From positions 1 to 64,000 of the forward strand of contig JAKBJU010000009.1 of assembly GCA_021835845.1 (NCBI GenBank): DNA of 64,000 bases. Direction: 5' to 3'. Positions 16,658 through 25,495 of the stretch are shown here, one piece after another. The notes below the pieces were generated by a model. The model was not told the DNA's origin. It was given only the letters and a program-made list of their open reading frames with translations, and did no database searches. The stretch comes from Pseudomonadota bacterium (lineage in GTDB: Bacteria; Pseudomonadota; Gammaproteobacteria; Burkholderiales; JABEVD01). Position 1 is the first letter of the stretch. The number at the start of each line of letters is the position of its first letter. The position numbers were made by a program, and so were the translations under genes.

Positions 16658-19168
16658 TCAGAGAGATACTGTAGCATGAAGTCCTGCGGATCGCTCCTCG
16701 AAAGCAGCAGTTGTCCAGCCAGAATCGGGATGCCATTTCGAAACCTGGCCCGAGGCGCCATCGATTTGAAACAGGTGAATCCAGGCATTCTCGACCAGAT
16801 TCTTCACGACTTCATGCCTGCCGATGATGTCTTCGATTGCTTCCCTGGGTGCTTCTATGAATACGCTCAGCCTGATCGGTTCGTGCACCCAACGCCTGCC
16901 GTCGTGCAGAGACTGCATGGGAAGCCCCACCCTCAGGTCTCCGCCGTTTCCTTCCAGAACGCCGATCGCCCCGCCCACGATATTGTGCAGCACCTTGTTT
17001 CCGCTCCCGAAATGCTGATTGTCGACGACCGAACCGTAGTACTGCATGTTGATCCAGTTTCCGACCACCATGGGCGCAGTCATGATCAGTTCGAGTATCT
17101 TGAAACCCCGGTCTTCTTTCCGGTCATATTCATGCAGGAAGGCGCGCCCGCCAAGATCCAATTCTGCCGTCCTCGATCGCGGCGCTGCGATGAATGCCGC
17201 GTTTCCTGCAAGCGCCCATTCGGGCCTGATTTCCGACCAGTCGCGGCTGCGGCGACGCACATCCGACTCCACCTCCCTGTCCGAGAGCCCCGAAACGCCA
17301 AGAAGAGCGGAGCGCTGCATGCGGGTCAGATCCCCCGCCTGTTCCAGCCATTGGCGAAGCTGCGCCAGGTCTTTGAGAAGACCATGAGGAACCCTTTCCG
17401 CCTCAAAGAGCTTCAGCTCGTCGGTAGTGGTATCGTGCAGGCCCGCGATGAACCAGGTGTCTTCGGGTATCGCGATGCCTCGCGCTTCGAGACCTCTGCG
17501 GACTTCCGGCTGGTTAAGCAGCGCCGCCACCACCCGTGCGCTCGCCTCTCCCGTCTGCCCTGCACAGGCGCCGCAATCGAGCCCGGTGGCATGCGGGTTG
17601 TTGGCAGTGCTGCTGCCGTGACCGGCGAGCAGCACCAGGCGGGCGAAATTCTCGGTCATGGACATGGCGCGCAGAATGCGCTCGGCATGCTCCACCCGGT
17701 CCCCTTCCGGCATTCCCGAAGCGGGCAGATCTCCCCGCGGGGCAAGAGATGGTCCGGTTCTCGTCGATTTATCCAGCCCCTGCCTCAAGGGATCCGGGAC
17801 GGGCCTGCTCCATCCGAAGCTGTCGGCAAGCAGCTTCAATGCGTAGAGAATGCCCGCAGACTCGACGAAAGAAAAGCAGGAAGAGGCTGAAAGCTTGAAG
17901 ATTTTCCATGCCTTGGAAATTCCGATGCGCATGCGGCGCCTCTTCTCTTCGGCAGCCTGATCTCCATCTCTGACTTCTTCGTAAATCCTGTAGGCAGGAT
18001 TGAAAATGACCGGGACATGGGAATTTCCGCAGCTTGCACCGAGCGGGACATATTCGATGAAAATGCCGAAGAATCCCGCGAACCCGATGGTCTGCACGGT
18101 GGGCGCGACGGTTTCGAGGGCTCGGCGAAACACCTCGGAACGCACGTCGATGCAGAAGGCTGCCTGGACTGATGGCCTGACTCCGACTTTCTTGATGCCA
18201 CCGGATGCGGCAAGCCCCGAGATGACCGAACGCTGGAATCCGATTTCCATGGCGTTGAGCATGATCCTGTCCAGTTCTGCCGCATTCCTCCTCTTGTCGG
18301 AAGGGGCGCGCATGCTTGATGCAAGCATGTCCCGCCACCTGGCGATCAGCGCAGCAGATCTTTTTTCCTCGAAAAGCAGGACGTCCCATGCCATGCGGAT
18401 GGCAAGCAGGTCGATCAGGGAATCATCCTGCCCGCCCCGCAATTCCGCCTGCCAGCGCAGATATCTGGCCCAGGATGCCCATCCTCCTATCCCGAGCAGG
18501 GAAGCGTGCAGGTAGCGCTCGATCGCATCCTCCGGAATGCCGAGTTGCGCAGCGGCCCAATCAATCGCGGCGCGTGGATCGGTTGGCAACTTGGCGACAT
18601 GCTTCTTGAACTGGGCGAGTCCCATCATGGCCGGGCTGTTGTCTATCGAGGCAGTCTTCAGCCAGGACTGATATAGGGTCATGCCTTTCCACGGATAGGC
18701 AAAAAGCGCCTGCCCGAGATCGAAATGGGCAGCGCAATGCAGGCTGATGCGCTCCATCACGAATCTCGTCCAGATTGCCCCTTCCACCTTGTCCAACACC
18801 TCGCTCACGGAGGCCATGCCCACATTCGGCACGGGCGCCGGAAGATAAAGTTCGTGCCTGACTTGCTCCAACGTCTTGCTGCTGCCGCAGGCACGGATCG
18901 CCTGCTCGATGTCCTGATCGGTGATCCGCCCGGACTCCATCTGCTCGAGATAATAGGAACGCGGCATGTAGAGGCTGGTGCCGATCACTCTGGCAAGCGT
19001 GTCCGAGGCATCCTGGAACGAATGATCCATCATCCCGAAGAAGGGATTGACAGCGACGAAGTGCTTGAGCGGCCAGAGTGGCGCAATTCTCGAGCAGGCC
19101 GCATCGATGCAATGATCGATTTCGGCACCGCCGGACCCGAAGGCGATTTCATTTCTTTCTGCGTGCAT
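16658..19168 (-). CDS. dabA: DabA2, second carbonic-anhydrase-like DAB subunit
   Basis: 836 residues from ATG 19168 (GGAG upstream), the shorter DabA type. Zinc ligands conserved: C339 and D341 in FCIDVRSE, H517 in GHGSSTANNP and C532 in LDCGACAG. Other family blocks: LKHFVAVNPFFGMMDHSFQD near the start and VVGNWINMQYYGSVVDNQHF near the end. It is clearly a paralogue of the 1037-residue copy but divergent, so the two pumps are not a recent duplication. Lies 10 bases after dabB2; divergent from a CbbR gene, which may control it. Confidence 0.92.
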   Translation of the reverse strand: MHAERNEIAFGSGGAEIDHCIDAACSRIAPLWPLKHFVAVNPFFGMMDHSFQDASDTLARVIGTSLYMPRSYYLEQMESGRITDQDIEQAIRACGSSKTLEQVRHELYLPAPVPNVGMASVSEVLDKVEGAIWTRFVMERISLHCAAHFDLGQALFAYPWKGMTLYQSWLKTASIDNSPAMMGLAQFKKHVAKLPTDPRAAIDWAAAQLGIPEDAIERYLHASLLGIGGWASWARYLRWQAELRGGQDDSLIDLLAIRMAWDVLLFEEKRSAALIARWRDMLASSMRAPSDKRRNAAELDRIMLNAMEIGFQRSVISGLAASGGIKKVGVRPSVQAAFCIDVRSEVFRRALETVAPTVQTIGFAGFFGIFIEYVPLGASCGNSHVPVIFNPAYRIYEEVRDGDQAAEEKRRRMRIGISKAWKIFKLSASSCFSFVESAGILYALKLLADSFGWSRPVPDPLRQGLDKSTRTGPSLAPRGDLPASGMPEGDRVEHAERILRAMSMTENFARLVLLAGHGSSTANNPHATGLDCGACAGQTGEASARVVAALLNQPEVRRGLEARGIAIPEDTWFIAGLHDTTTDELKLFEAERVPHGLLKDLAQLRQWLEQAGDLTRMQRSALLGVSGLSDREVESDVRRRSRDWSEIRPEWALAGNAAFIAAPRSRTAELDLGGRAFLHEYDRKEDRGFKILELIMTAPMVVGNWINMQYYGSVVDNQHFGSGNKVLHNIVGGAIGVLEGNGGDLRVGLPMQSLHDGRRWVHEPIRLSVFIEAPREAIEDIIGRHEVVKNLVENAWIHLFQIDGASGQVSKWHPDSGWTTAAFEERSAGLHATVSL

Positions 19169-19178
19169 GATGGGTCTC

Positions 19179-20777
19179 CTATGCTCTGATTTTTCGAGTA
19201 ACCGGCCAAAGTTTCTGCAGCATCCGCGTGATATAGACATCGACGTACATGCCGTTGTAGAGGTGAACATAGATCGCTTCCCATGCCCTTCCTTTCGCAT
19301 TCCTGAAAATATGCTGCAGCACCAGAAGGAAGATGAAGAAGATCACCACGAGCACCGCCAGGGTGTATTGAAACCGTCCAGTGGCGAGAACGGGCAGCGC
19401 GCTGTCCTGCATGAGCTTCGCAAAAACATCGTGCAGCGCGAAGTAGGACGCGCAGGTCAGTATGCTCATGCCCAGCGCGCGGAACAGAAACATTGGCGTT
19501 CTGTCCGTGTTTACCGCCTGCAGCATAAGCTGGGTGAGCGCAATTGCCACAATTGCCGTCGTTGCAAGTATCGCCGGCTGCTGACCGGGAGTCAGGCCGA
19601 ACAGGTAGGCAATCGCGCCTGTGATCAGGATGGAAAGGGAAAGGGAAAGGATCATCCTGCCCGGCCTGAATCCGGAAGGCGCGTAGGACATCTGCGGAGC
19701 TCGGAAAGCGTCCACCCCGCTGCCCGATGCGAGGAAGGCGTGCGCCTTGTAGAACGAATGGGCAACGAGATGCAACATGGCCAGGCTGTACAAACCCAGT
19801 CCGCATTCAAGCAGCATAAATCCCATCTGCGCTACCGTCGACCATGCCAACGAAACCTTGATGCTGGTCTGGGTCAGCATCACGAGCGAAGCCAGCGCCA
19901 GGGTGACGAGGCCGATTGCAGCCAGCATCCCCAGCGCTTCTGGCGAACGGGAAAGAATCGGGCTCATGCGGATCACCAGAAATGCCCCGGCATTGACGAT
20001 CCCTGCATGCAACAATGCGGAAACGGGAGTCGGCGCTTCGATCACCTGTATCAGCCATCCATGCAGGGGAAACTGGGCGGACTTCAGCGCTGCGCTCAGC
20101 ACAACCAGAAAAGCGGCCAGTCTCAAGGCAATCGGCAGGTTGCCCTGATAGCCGGCCATGACCCGAAAGATTTCCGAGAATTCGAAGGTATGCAGGCTCG
20201 ATCCGATCAGCACGATGGCTGCAACCAGGCTGAAATCCCCGATGCGACTGGCGACGAATTTCTTGTGTGCCGCAAGGACCGCAGCCGGCCGTTCTCCATA
20301 GAACATCAGCAGCTGATGCAAACAAAGACTGGTGGCAACCCATGCAGCCATGAACATGATCAGGTTGCCGGACACGATGAGCCCAAGGATCGAGGCAAGC
20401 GTCAGGCTCAGCCATTTGAAAAACCGGCCCTGGTCAGGCTCGCCCCGAAGATAGCGAATCGAATACCGGCTCACGATCATCCCCACGAATGACACAAGCA
20501 CCAGCAGGATCATCGTGACGCTGTTGTAGAACACGTCGATGGTCAGTTCGGTCGGCCCGAAGGGCAACTCGATGGCGCGTTGAGCAACAAGCCTGGCGGG
20601 CAAAGTTTCCCTGAAAACCGCCGCAAGAATGGATACCAGCAAGGCCGCCGTGGCAGCCCTGTAGCAAAGGCTTCCTGTCAATACCGGATTCCTGTTGACC
20701 CATCTGGTGGGCAGCATCCCGACCAGAATGAGAAGCATCGGTGCCAGCAGAACGGACAAGGACACATTGATCGACAT
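19179..20777 (-). CDS. dabB: DabB2, NuoL-like membrane subunit of second DAB pump
   Basis: 532 residues from ATG 20777 with AAGGAG seven bases upstream. Antiporter-like polytopic protein with ALKSAQFPLHGWLIQVIEAP, TPVSALLHAGIVNAGAFLVI and VMLTQTSIKVSLAWSTVAQM. First gene of dabB2-dabA2-cupin; the promoter region is shared with the divergent cbbR at 20905. Pairing with dabA2 excludes a complex I role. Confidence 0.9.
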   Translation of the reverse strand: MSINVSLSVLLAPMLLILVGMLPTRWVNRNPVLTGSLCYRAATAALLVSILAAVFRETLPARLVAQRAIELPFGPTELTIDVFYNSVTMILLVLVSFVGMIVSRYSIRYLRGEPDQGRFFKWLSLTLASILGLIVSGNLIMFMAAWVATSLCLHQLLMFYGERPAAVLAAHKKFVASRIGDFSLVAAIVLIGSSLHTFEFSEIFRVMAGYQGNLPIALRLAAFLVVLSAALKSAQFPLHGWLIQVIEAPTPVSALLHAGIVNAGAFLVIRMSPILSRSPEALGMLAAIGLVTLALASLVMLTQTSIKVSLAWSTVAQMGFMLLECGLGLYSLAMLHLVAHSFYKAHAFLASGSGVDAFRAPQMSYAPSGFRPGRMILSLSLSILITGAIAYLFGLTPGQQPAILATTAIVAIALTQLMLQAVNTDRTPMFLFRALGMSILTCASYFALHDVFAKLMQDSALPVLATGRFQYTLAVLVVIFFIFLLVLQHIFRNAKGRAWEAIYVHLYNGMYVDVYITRMLQKLWPVTRKIRA

Positions 20778-20856
20778 GATATTCTCCTTCAGGAATGATT
20801 CGTTCAATTTCTGAAGTCGATTCTATGGAAGGCATGGAAAAAATAAAAATGAATTG

Positions 20857-20886
20857 TTATAATGAAAACCATAACCTTTTGGCTAT
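20857..20886. promoter_or_regulatory. Palindromes between dabB2 and cbbR
   Basis: The 127-base divergent region holds TTAT-N10-ATAA (20857-20874) and an overlapping imperfect 6-4-6 repeat ATAACC-TTTT-GGCTAT (20871-20886, one mismatch), just upstream of the cbbR start. LysR-type regulators normally bind such sites between themselves and their divergent target. Candidate CbbR operator for dabB2 and autoregulation. Confidence 0.5.
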
Positions 20887-20904
20887 GATAACGAGGCGCC
20901 GGAA

Positions 20905-21819
20905 ATGATGCGGGTGACCATGCGCCAGCTGCAGGTTTTCGAGGCAGTTGCAAGACTCAGAAGCTATTCCCGGGCAGCGGAGGAAATTCATGTCGCCCAA
21001 CCCACCGTTTCGAAGCAGATGAGGCTGCTTCACGAAGAGATCGGGTTGCCGCTCATCGAGCTGATCGGCAAAAAGGTGTTTCTTACCCAGGCAGGCGAAG
21101 AACTCTATTCAACCTGCAGCGCCTGGCTCGATTCCTGGGGAAGATTCGAGCAGACCATCTCCGATCTGAAGGGAGTAAAGCAGGGACGTTTGAGCATTGC
21201 TGCGGTCACGACAACAAAGTACTTCATGCCCAGGATTCTTGGCCCATTCTGCAGCCATTATCCAGGGATCGACATCGCCCTCGAAGTGGTCAACAGGGAC
21301 CGCCTTCTGGAAAGAATGTCTCACAACCAGGATGATCTTTATGTCATGGGCGTTCCCCCTGAAGACATGCCTTGCCAATCTGAGCCTTTTCTCGACAATC
21401 CGCTCGTCGTCCTGGCGCCGCAATTTCACCGGCTTGCGACAAAAAAGCACATCCGGTTTTCCGAGATCGCCGGCGAGCAGTTCATACTGCGCGAACATGG
21501 CTCCGGCACTCGACTCGCCATTGAGAAGGTATTCAAGGAGCGCGGCTTTCCGCTCAGGATTAAAATGGAACTCGGCAGCAACGAGGCGATCAAGCAGGCA
21601 GTGGCGGGAGGACTCGGCCTTTCCGTGCTGTCCATGAGCACCCTCAACCTCGACATTGCCCAGCGCGACATCGCTGTCCTCGATGTGGAGGGGTTTCCGA
21701 TCATGCGCTCATGGTATCTGGTCACGCCGAAGGACAAGCAGATCTCGGTAGTGGCAAGAGCCTTCATGGATTTTCTCAGAAATCATGTCGACTTGCTGAA
21801 TCCCTATGGCAGCAGATAA
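20905..21819 (+). CDS. cbbR: CbbR-type LysR regulator (beside dab2)
   Basis: 304 residues. N-terminal winged helix-turn-helix: RQLQVFEAVARLRSYSRAAE and VAQPTVSKQMRLL, then a type 2 periplasmic-binding-like effector domain containing TTKYFMPRILGPFCSHYPGI and FILREHGSGTRLAIE, both CbbR hallmarks. ATG at 20905, with a second ATG directly after; the region before is AT-rich with a weak GGCGCCGG site. It is divergent from dabB2 and convergent with DUF6671, so inducible control of bicarbonate uptake is the likely job. Confidence 0.85.
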   Translation: MMRVTMRQLQVFEAVARLRSYSRAAEEIHVAQPTVSKQMRLLHEEIGLPLIELIGKKVFLTQAGEELYSTCSAWLDSWGRFEQTISDLKGVKQGRLSIAAVTTTKYFMPRILGPFCSHYPGIDIALEVVNRDRLLERMSHNQDDLYVMGVPPEDMPCQSEPFLDNPLVVLAPQFHRLATKKHIRFSEIAGEQFILREHGSGTRLAIEKVFKERGFPLRIKMELGSNEAIKQAVAGGLGLSVLSMSTLNLDIAQRDIAVLDVEGFPIMRSWYLVTPKDKQISVVARAFMDFLRNHVDLLNPYGSR

Positions 21820-21825
21820 CCCATT

Positions 21826-22671
21826 TCAGGGATTGCAGTAATCGCAATGCTGGGGGGAAGCCGAACCCAGGTTCAAATCCCTTTGCTCTTGATGGCTGCA
21901 GGCAGGGCATTTCCAGATTTCTGATCTCGCTCGCTGGGTGGGCAGGCCGCAATCTGCACAGGGCAATCCCTTCACCTGCTCAGACAACCAGAAGCCCCGT
22001 GCCCCGCAAGCGGGGCACGGGGACAAGGCCTTTCTGCACAGATCCAGCGCAGCAAGCCTGATGGTTTCCATGCGCTCCGGATTGGCATGAGCCCTCAGAT
22101 CATTTTCCATGAAGACAATGCCATTGCCGGAATCGCGAAGCGCCCTTGCGAAGCCCGACTTCAATGCGCCCCAGTCGGAGATTCCCTTTTCGATGCGTGC
22201 ATCTTCCTGGTGGGATGGCCTCACAACGAGATAATATTCAGGGAACCCGGCCTGGATGGCAAATGCTTCCACTTCTGCCCAGCTTGTGCACGAGCGGTGT
22301 TCGAATCTCGCCGGACGCTGCGCAATCCCGGTCAGCTCAAGGCCATTCTCATCGTCAACCAGCACAAGCAGTTCCACATTCCACTGCAATAGCCCGGTAA
22401 AAGGATCGGGGGCGAAAGCGCCTTCGCTGGCAATCCCATGCCTGAGACCGGTGAGCTGCATCCCGATCCTGGCTTTGCTTCGGGCGGCTTCGAGTTGGCT
22501 GCCGATCCTCCTCGACTCCCGGCTGAATGTTCCCAGGCGGTCGGTATCATAAGCGTCGGTATGATAGATCTTGCAGCCGAGTGCTGCTTCCAGCACCGGA
22601 GAGACGACCTTTTCCTTGCCATGTCGGGTCAGAAAGCTGAATGTCGTGCCCGAATAGGAAAAACCGCTCAT
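21826..22671 (-). CDS. DUF6671-like protein with C-terminal zinc ribbons
   Basis: 281 residues. The N-terminal half begins FLTRHGKEKVVSPVLEAALG and includes DTDRLGTFSRE, which I associate with DUF6671. The C-terminal 75 residues carry four Cys pairs (CPACGARGFW, CADCGLP, CPACSHQEQ, CDYC), two zinc ribbons. It starts directly after the purK stop with no gap and is the last gene of the carboxysome/pur string. Biochemical function is unknown; the ribbons suggest nucleic-acid or protein binding. Confidence 0.7.
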   Translation of the reverse strand: MSGFSYSGTTFSFLTRHGKEKVVSPVLEAALGCKIYHTDAYDTDRLGTFSRESRRIGSQLEAARSKARIGMQLTGLRHGIASEGAFAPDPFTGLLQWNVELLVLVDDENGLELTGIAQRPARFEHRSCTSWAEVEAFAIQAGFPEYYLVVRPSHQEDARIEKGISDWGALKSGFARALRDSGNGIVFMENDLRAHANPERMETIRLAALDLCRKALSPCPACGARGFWLSEQVKGLPCADCGLPTQRARSEIWKCPACSHQEQRDLNLGSASPQHCDYCNP

Positions 22672-23802
22672 CTACAACAGGCTGTCCCTGAACCGTTGCC
22701 CGGCACTGGCGATTTCGCCGCAATCCCTGCCTAGCAGGGTTAAATGCCCCATCTTCCTGCCGGGCCTGGCCGTTTTCTTGCCGTAGAGATGCAGCTTCAG
22801 CCCATCCGCGGCAAGCAGTTTCGACCAGTCCGGCTCGCAAGCCTCATCCTGTTCGAACCAGAGATCGCCGAGCAGGTTGAACATGGCAGCATTGGACAGC
22901 AATTCCGTGCTTCCCAGCGGAAGCCCGCAGATCGCCCTGACCTGCTGTTCGAACTGGCTGGTGATGCAGGCGTCCAGGCTGAAATGGCCCGAGTTGTGCG
23001 GGCGGGGTGCAAGTTCGTTGAGGCAGAGCTTGCCCCCCACGATGAAGAATTCGATCGCGAGCACGCCGACGTAGGCGAGCCTCTCGGCAATGCCGAGCGC
23101 CATACGGCGGATTTCCTCAGCCAGCTCTGGCGGAAGCGCTGCAGGCGCCAGGGAAAAATCGAGAATGCCGCCCTTATGCCGGTTCTCGACAATCGGATAG
23201 GCGGCGCAGTTGCCCGACGGATCCCTGACCAGGATCATCGACACTTCGCTGTCCAATTGCAGCTTGCGCTCGAGGACGCACAGCGCTCCGCCAAAGTCGA
23301 GAAAGGCATCGCGTGCGGCTTGCCTGTCCTGGACGACGGTCTGCCCCTTCCCGTCGTAGCCGAATCTCGAGACCTTCAGGACTCCCGGAAACAGTCCGGA
23401 ATCGGCCCCCATGATGTCAGCCTCGCTTCTGATCACTGAAAAGGGCGCATGAGGAAGACCCTGCATGGCGAAGAACGACTTTTCGAGCAGCCTGTCCTGA
23501 CATATCTCCAAGATCCTGGCTCCCGGTCGAACCGGCAGATACGCTTCGAGCCTTGCCAGCGAAGCCGAGGGCACGTTCTCGAATTCCGTCGTCACCACCC
23601 GGCAGCGGCCAGCCAGATGCATGAGCGCTTTCTCGTCTTCGTAGGAAGCAATCAGATGTTCGTCCGCGATCCTGCCCGCAACCGAATCGGGATCGGGATC
23701 GAGGACGATCACTTCGTATCCGAGCTCATGGGCAGCCATGACGAAATATCGGCCCAGTTGTCCGCCGCCCAGCAATCCCAGCTTGGCCGGAGGAAGAATC
23801 AT
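22672..23802 (-). CDS. purK: PurK, N5-carboxyaminoimidazole ribonucleotide synthase
   Basis: 376 residues, ATP-grasp fold. Starts [20 protein letters not shown], with [30 protein letters not shown] and the C-terminal [20 protein letters not shown] that closes the AIR-binding site. Reaction: AIR + ATP + bicarbonate gives N5-CAIR in de novo purine synthesis. ATG overlaps the purE stop by four bases. Because it uses bicarbonate rather than CO2, its place at the end of a CO2-concentrating operon may be meaningful. Usual length for the family. Confidence 0.95.
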   Translation of the reverse strand: MILPPAKLGLLGGGQLGRYFVMAAHELGYEVIVLDPDPDSVAGRIADEHLIASYEDEKALMHLAGRCRVVTTEFENVPSASLARLEAYLPVRPGARILEICQDRLLEKSFFAMQGLPHAPFSVIRSEADIMGADSGLFPGVLKVSRFGYDGKGQTVVQDRQAARDAFLDFGGALCVLERKLQLDSEVSMILVRDPSGNCAAYPIVENRHKGGILDFSLAPAALPPELAEEIRRMALGIAERLAYVGVLAIEFFIVGGKLCLNELAPRPHNSGHFSLDACITSQFEQQVRAICGLPLGSTELLSNAAMFNLLGDLWFEQDEACEPDWSKLLAADGLKLHLYGKKTARPGRKMGHLTLLGRDCGEIASAGQRFRDSLL

Positions 23803-24287
23803 GCCTGCTTCGAAAGCGCCATCTGCATCACCCTTTCCGCCTGCCGCTCGCGGAAGCCGGAAAGGGCATCGCCGATTGCAGGATCATTGTTGGCCAGCAT
23901 CGCTACCGCATACAGGGCAGCATTGGCAGCACCTGCTTCCCCTATGGCGAAAGTCGCGACGGGGATCCCTTTCGGCATCTGCACGATGGAAAGCAACGAA
24001 TCCAGACCCTGGAGATGCCTGCTCGGTATCGGAACCCCCAATATGGGGATCGTGGTTTTCGATGCGAGCATGCCGGGAAGATGGGCCGCACCTCCCGCCC
24101 CGGCGATGATCGCCTTCAATCCGCGCGTGCGCGCGCTTGCCGCATATTCGAAAAGCAGGTCGGGAGTGCGGTGCGCGGACACCACCCTGGCTTCGTGAGG
24201 GATGCCGAATTCCTCCAGGATGGAGGCTGCAGCCTGCATCACCGGCCAGTCCGAATCCGACCCCATGACAAGACCTATATCAGCCAT
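23799..24287 (-). CDS. purE: PurE, N5-CAIR mutase
   Basis: 162 residues from ATG 24287 (GGGGGAG upstream), the normal class I length. Motifs: [23 protein letters not shown] (with the catalytic His), [13 protein letters not shown] and ILGVPIPS. Converts N5-CAIR, the PurK product, to CAIR. Its start lies inside the last codons of the aldolase-like gene (8-base overlap), tying it translationally to the carboxysome operon. Confidence 0.95.
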   Translation of the reverse strand: MADIGLVMGSDSDWPVMQAAASILEEFGIPHEARVVSAHRTPDLLFEYAASARTRGLKAIIAGAGGAAHLPGMLASKTTIPILGVPIPSRHLQGLDSLLSIVQMPKGIPVATFAIGEAGAANAALYAVAMLANNDPAIGDALSGFRERQAERVMQMALSKQA

Positions 24288-25485
24288 GATGCACTCCCCC
24301 TTTGACTTGCCATCTCTTCTCCGAATTCCGGTTTCCGGCATCGGCGGAATGCGCGATCGAAACAGGAAGCTGATCTGCGCCCGTCTCCTGATCGGCTATG
24401 GTGTAGTCGCCCACGATCCGGTCAGCGGTTGCAGGCCTCAGGAGCTTTTCCTCGAATGCGGCCTGATCCGGATGCTTCCTGAAGTTTTCCAGGGCTGCGG
24501 GGGATGAGAGCAGAACCAGCCAGCAATGCCTGTAGCGCGCGCTTTTTTCCGTCACGCTCCCGGCCACGACTGCCCGAACCCCCGGAATGCCGCCAAGAAT
24601 CCGCTGTCCTTCCTTCATCGCAAAGCGCAGTTCCTCTTCCGAGCATAAGGGGGCATTGAAAGCCACGATATGCTCGACGTTGAGCCATATCCTGGACTGG
24701 GCGAGAATTTCGGCTGCCCTTCCTGCTGCGCCGAGAAGCAGCATGCATTTCCCCACTTCCTCTTCTGCCGCCTGCCTGAGTCCCGAAAGAAGCGACTGCA
24801 GGTCCGATTTGCCGCGGATCAGCTTCTGAGCAACCTCTTCAAGGGGAATCTTGCACCCCACCTTGGCCACGCCGAGGGCCGAGAGCTTGCGATACTGCTC
24901 ATCAGACAATTCGCTTCCCGCTTCGGCGGAAAGGGGGATATCGACTGCCTCCCCGATCTCCCTAAGCCTTGCCCAGTCGAGCTTTACCTTGCCGCCAGGA
25001 ATTTTGTTGCTGAAGGAAACTTCGAGATAGTCGATCCCCGTCTTCTCGGAAAAACCCTTTGCTTCGGCGACATGGGTAGGCCCTTCTCCGCCCAGCCCCC
25101 CCCCGCAGGCGATGCCGCAGGTTTTGGCCATGGCGCAAGTTTTCCTCGTCAGTTCGATGTGATCCCCCAGCGGAAGACTGGAGCCGTCGACCGATATCCC
25201 GTTGCATCCGATTCTTGCCGCGTGCAGTGCGGAATCGGAATCGTATCCCCATCTGCAGTGAAGCGTAACGGGAACACTGGCGCGGCGGGCAGCCATTTCG
25301 GCTGCAGCCATGAGCAGTTCGCAATTCTCTCCCTCGGGAATGTCGAGAATGACAGGCGCCCTGTGCTGCTCTGCGGCACTCACGATTGCCTGGAGCACAT
25401 CCAGGCTGGAGACCTCGAATGCGCCGACGGCATATCCGTTCTGCCTGGCATGGTTCAGCATGTCCTTCATATCGATTATCGGCAC
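24280..25485 (-). CDS. Class II aldolase-like pseudoenzyme fused to a Dabb domain
   Basis: 401 residues from a GTG start at 25485 (AAGGAG upstream). Residues 1-265 align with class II fructose-bisphosphate/tagatose aldolases: [53 protein letters not shown] and [20 protein letters not shown]. Yet LHLDHG has become LHCRWG (catalytic Asp to Arg, zinc His to Trp), the following Glu site is CGGGLG, and the later two zinc His positions read FSNKIPGG and LSAEAGSE. Thus no metal site remains. Residues 275-370 ([20 protein letters not shown] through [12 protein letters not shown] and [15 protein letters not shown]) form a Dabb-type alpha/beta barrel. Ten bases after cbbO. Probably a binding or regulatory protein in CO2 fixation; not a standard CbbA. 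Confidence 0.75.
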   Translation of the reverse strand: MPIIDMKDMLNHARQNGYAVGAFEVSSLDVLQAIVSAAEQHRAPVILDIPEGENCELLMAAAEMAARRASVPVTLHCRWGYDSDSALHAARIGCNGISVDGSSLPLGDHIELTRKTCAMAKTCGIACGGGLGGEGPTHVAEAKGFSEKTGIDYLEVSFSNKIPGGKVKLDWARLREIGEAVDIPLSAEAGSELSDEQYRKLSALGVAKVGCKIPLEEVAQKLIRGKSDLQSLLSGLRQAAEEEVGKCMLLLGAAGRAAEILAQSRIWLNVEHIVAFNAPLCSEEELRFAMKEGQRILGGIPGVRAVVAGSVTEKSARYRHCWLVLLSSPAALENFRKHPDQAAFEEKLLRPATADRIVGDYTIADQETGADQLPVSIAHSADAGNRNSEKRWQVKGGVHHG

Positions 25486-25495
25486 GGCATTCTCC

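Noticed and set aside
14104-20777. Reading dabB1 and dabB2 as NADH dehydrogenase chain 5 (nuoL)
   Set aside because: No other complex I genes; each is paired with a dabA, so they are DAB pump subunits.
24280-25485. Calvin-cycle fructose-bisphosphate aldolase CbbA
   Set aside because: All zinc and catalytic positions are replaced, so activity is not supported.
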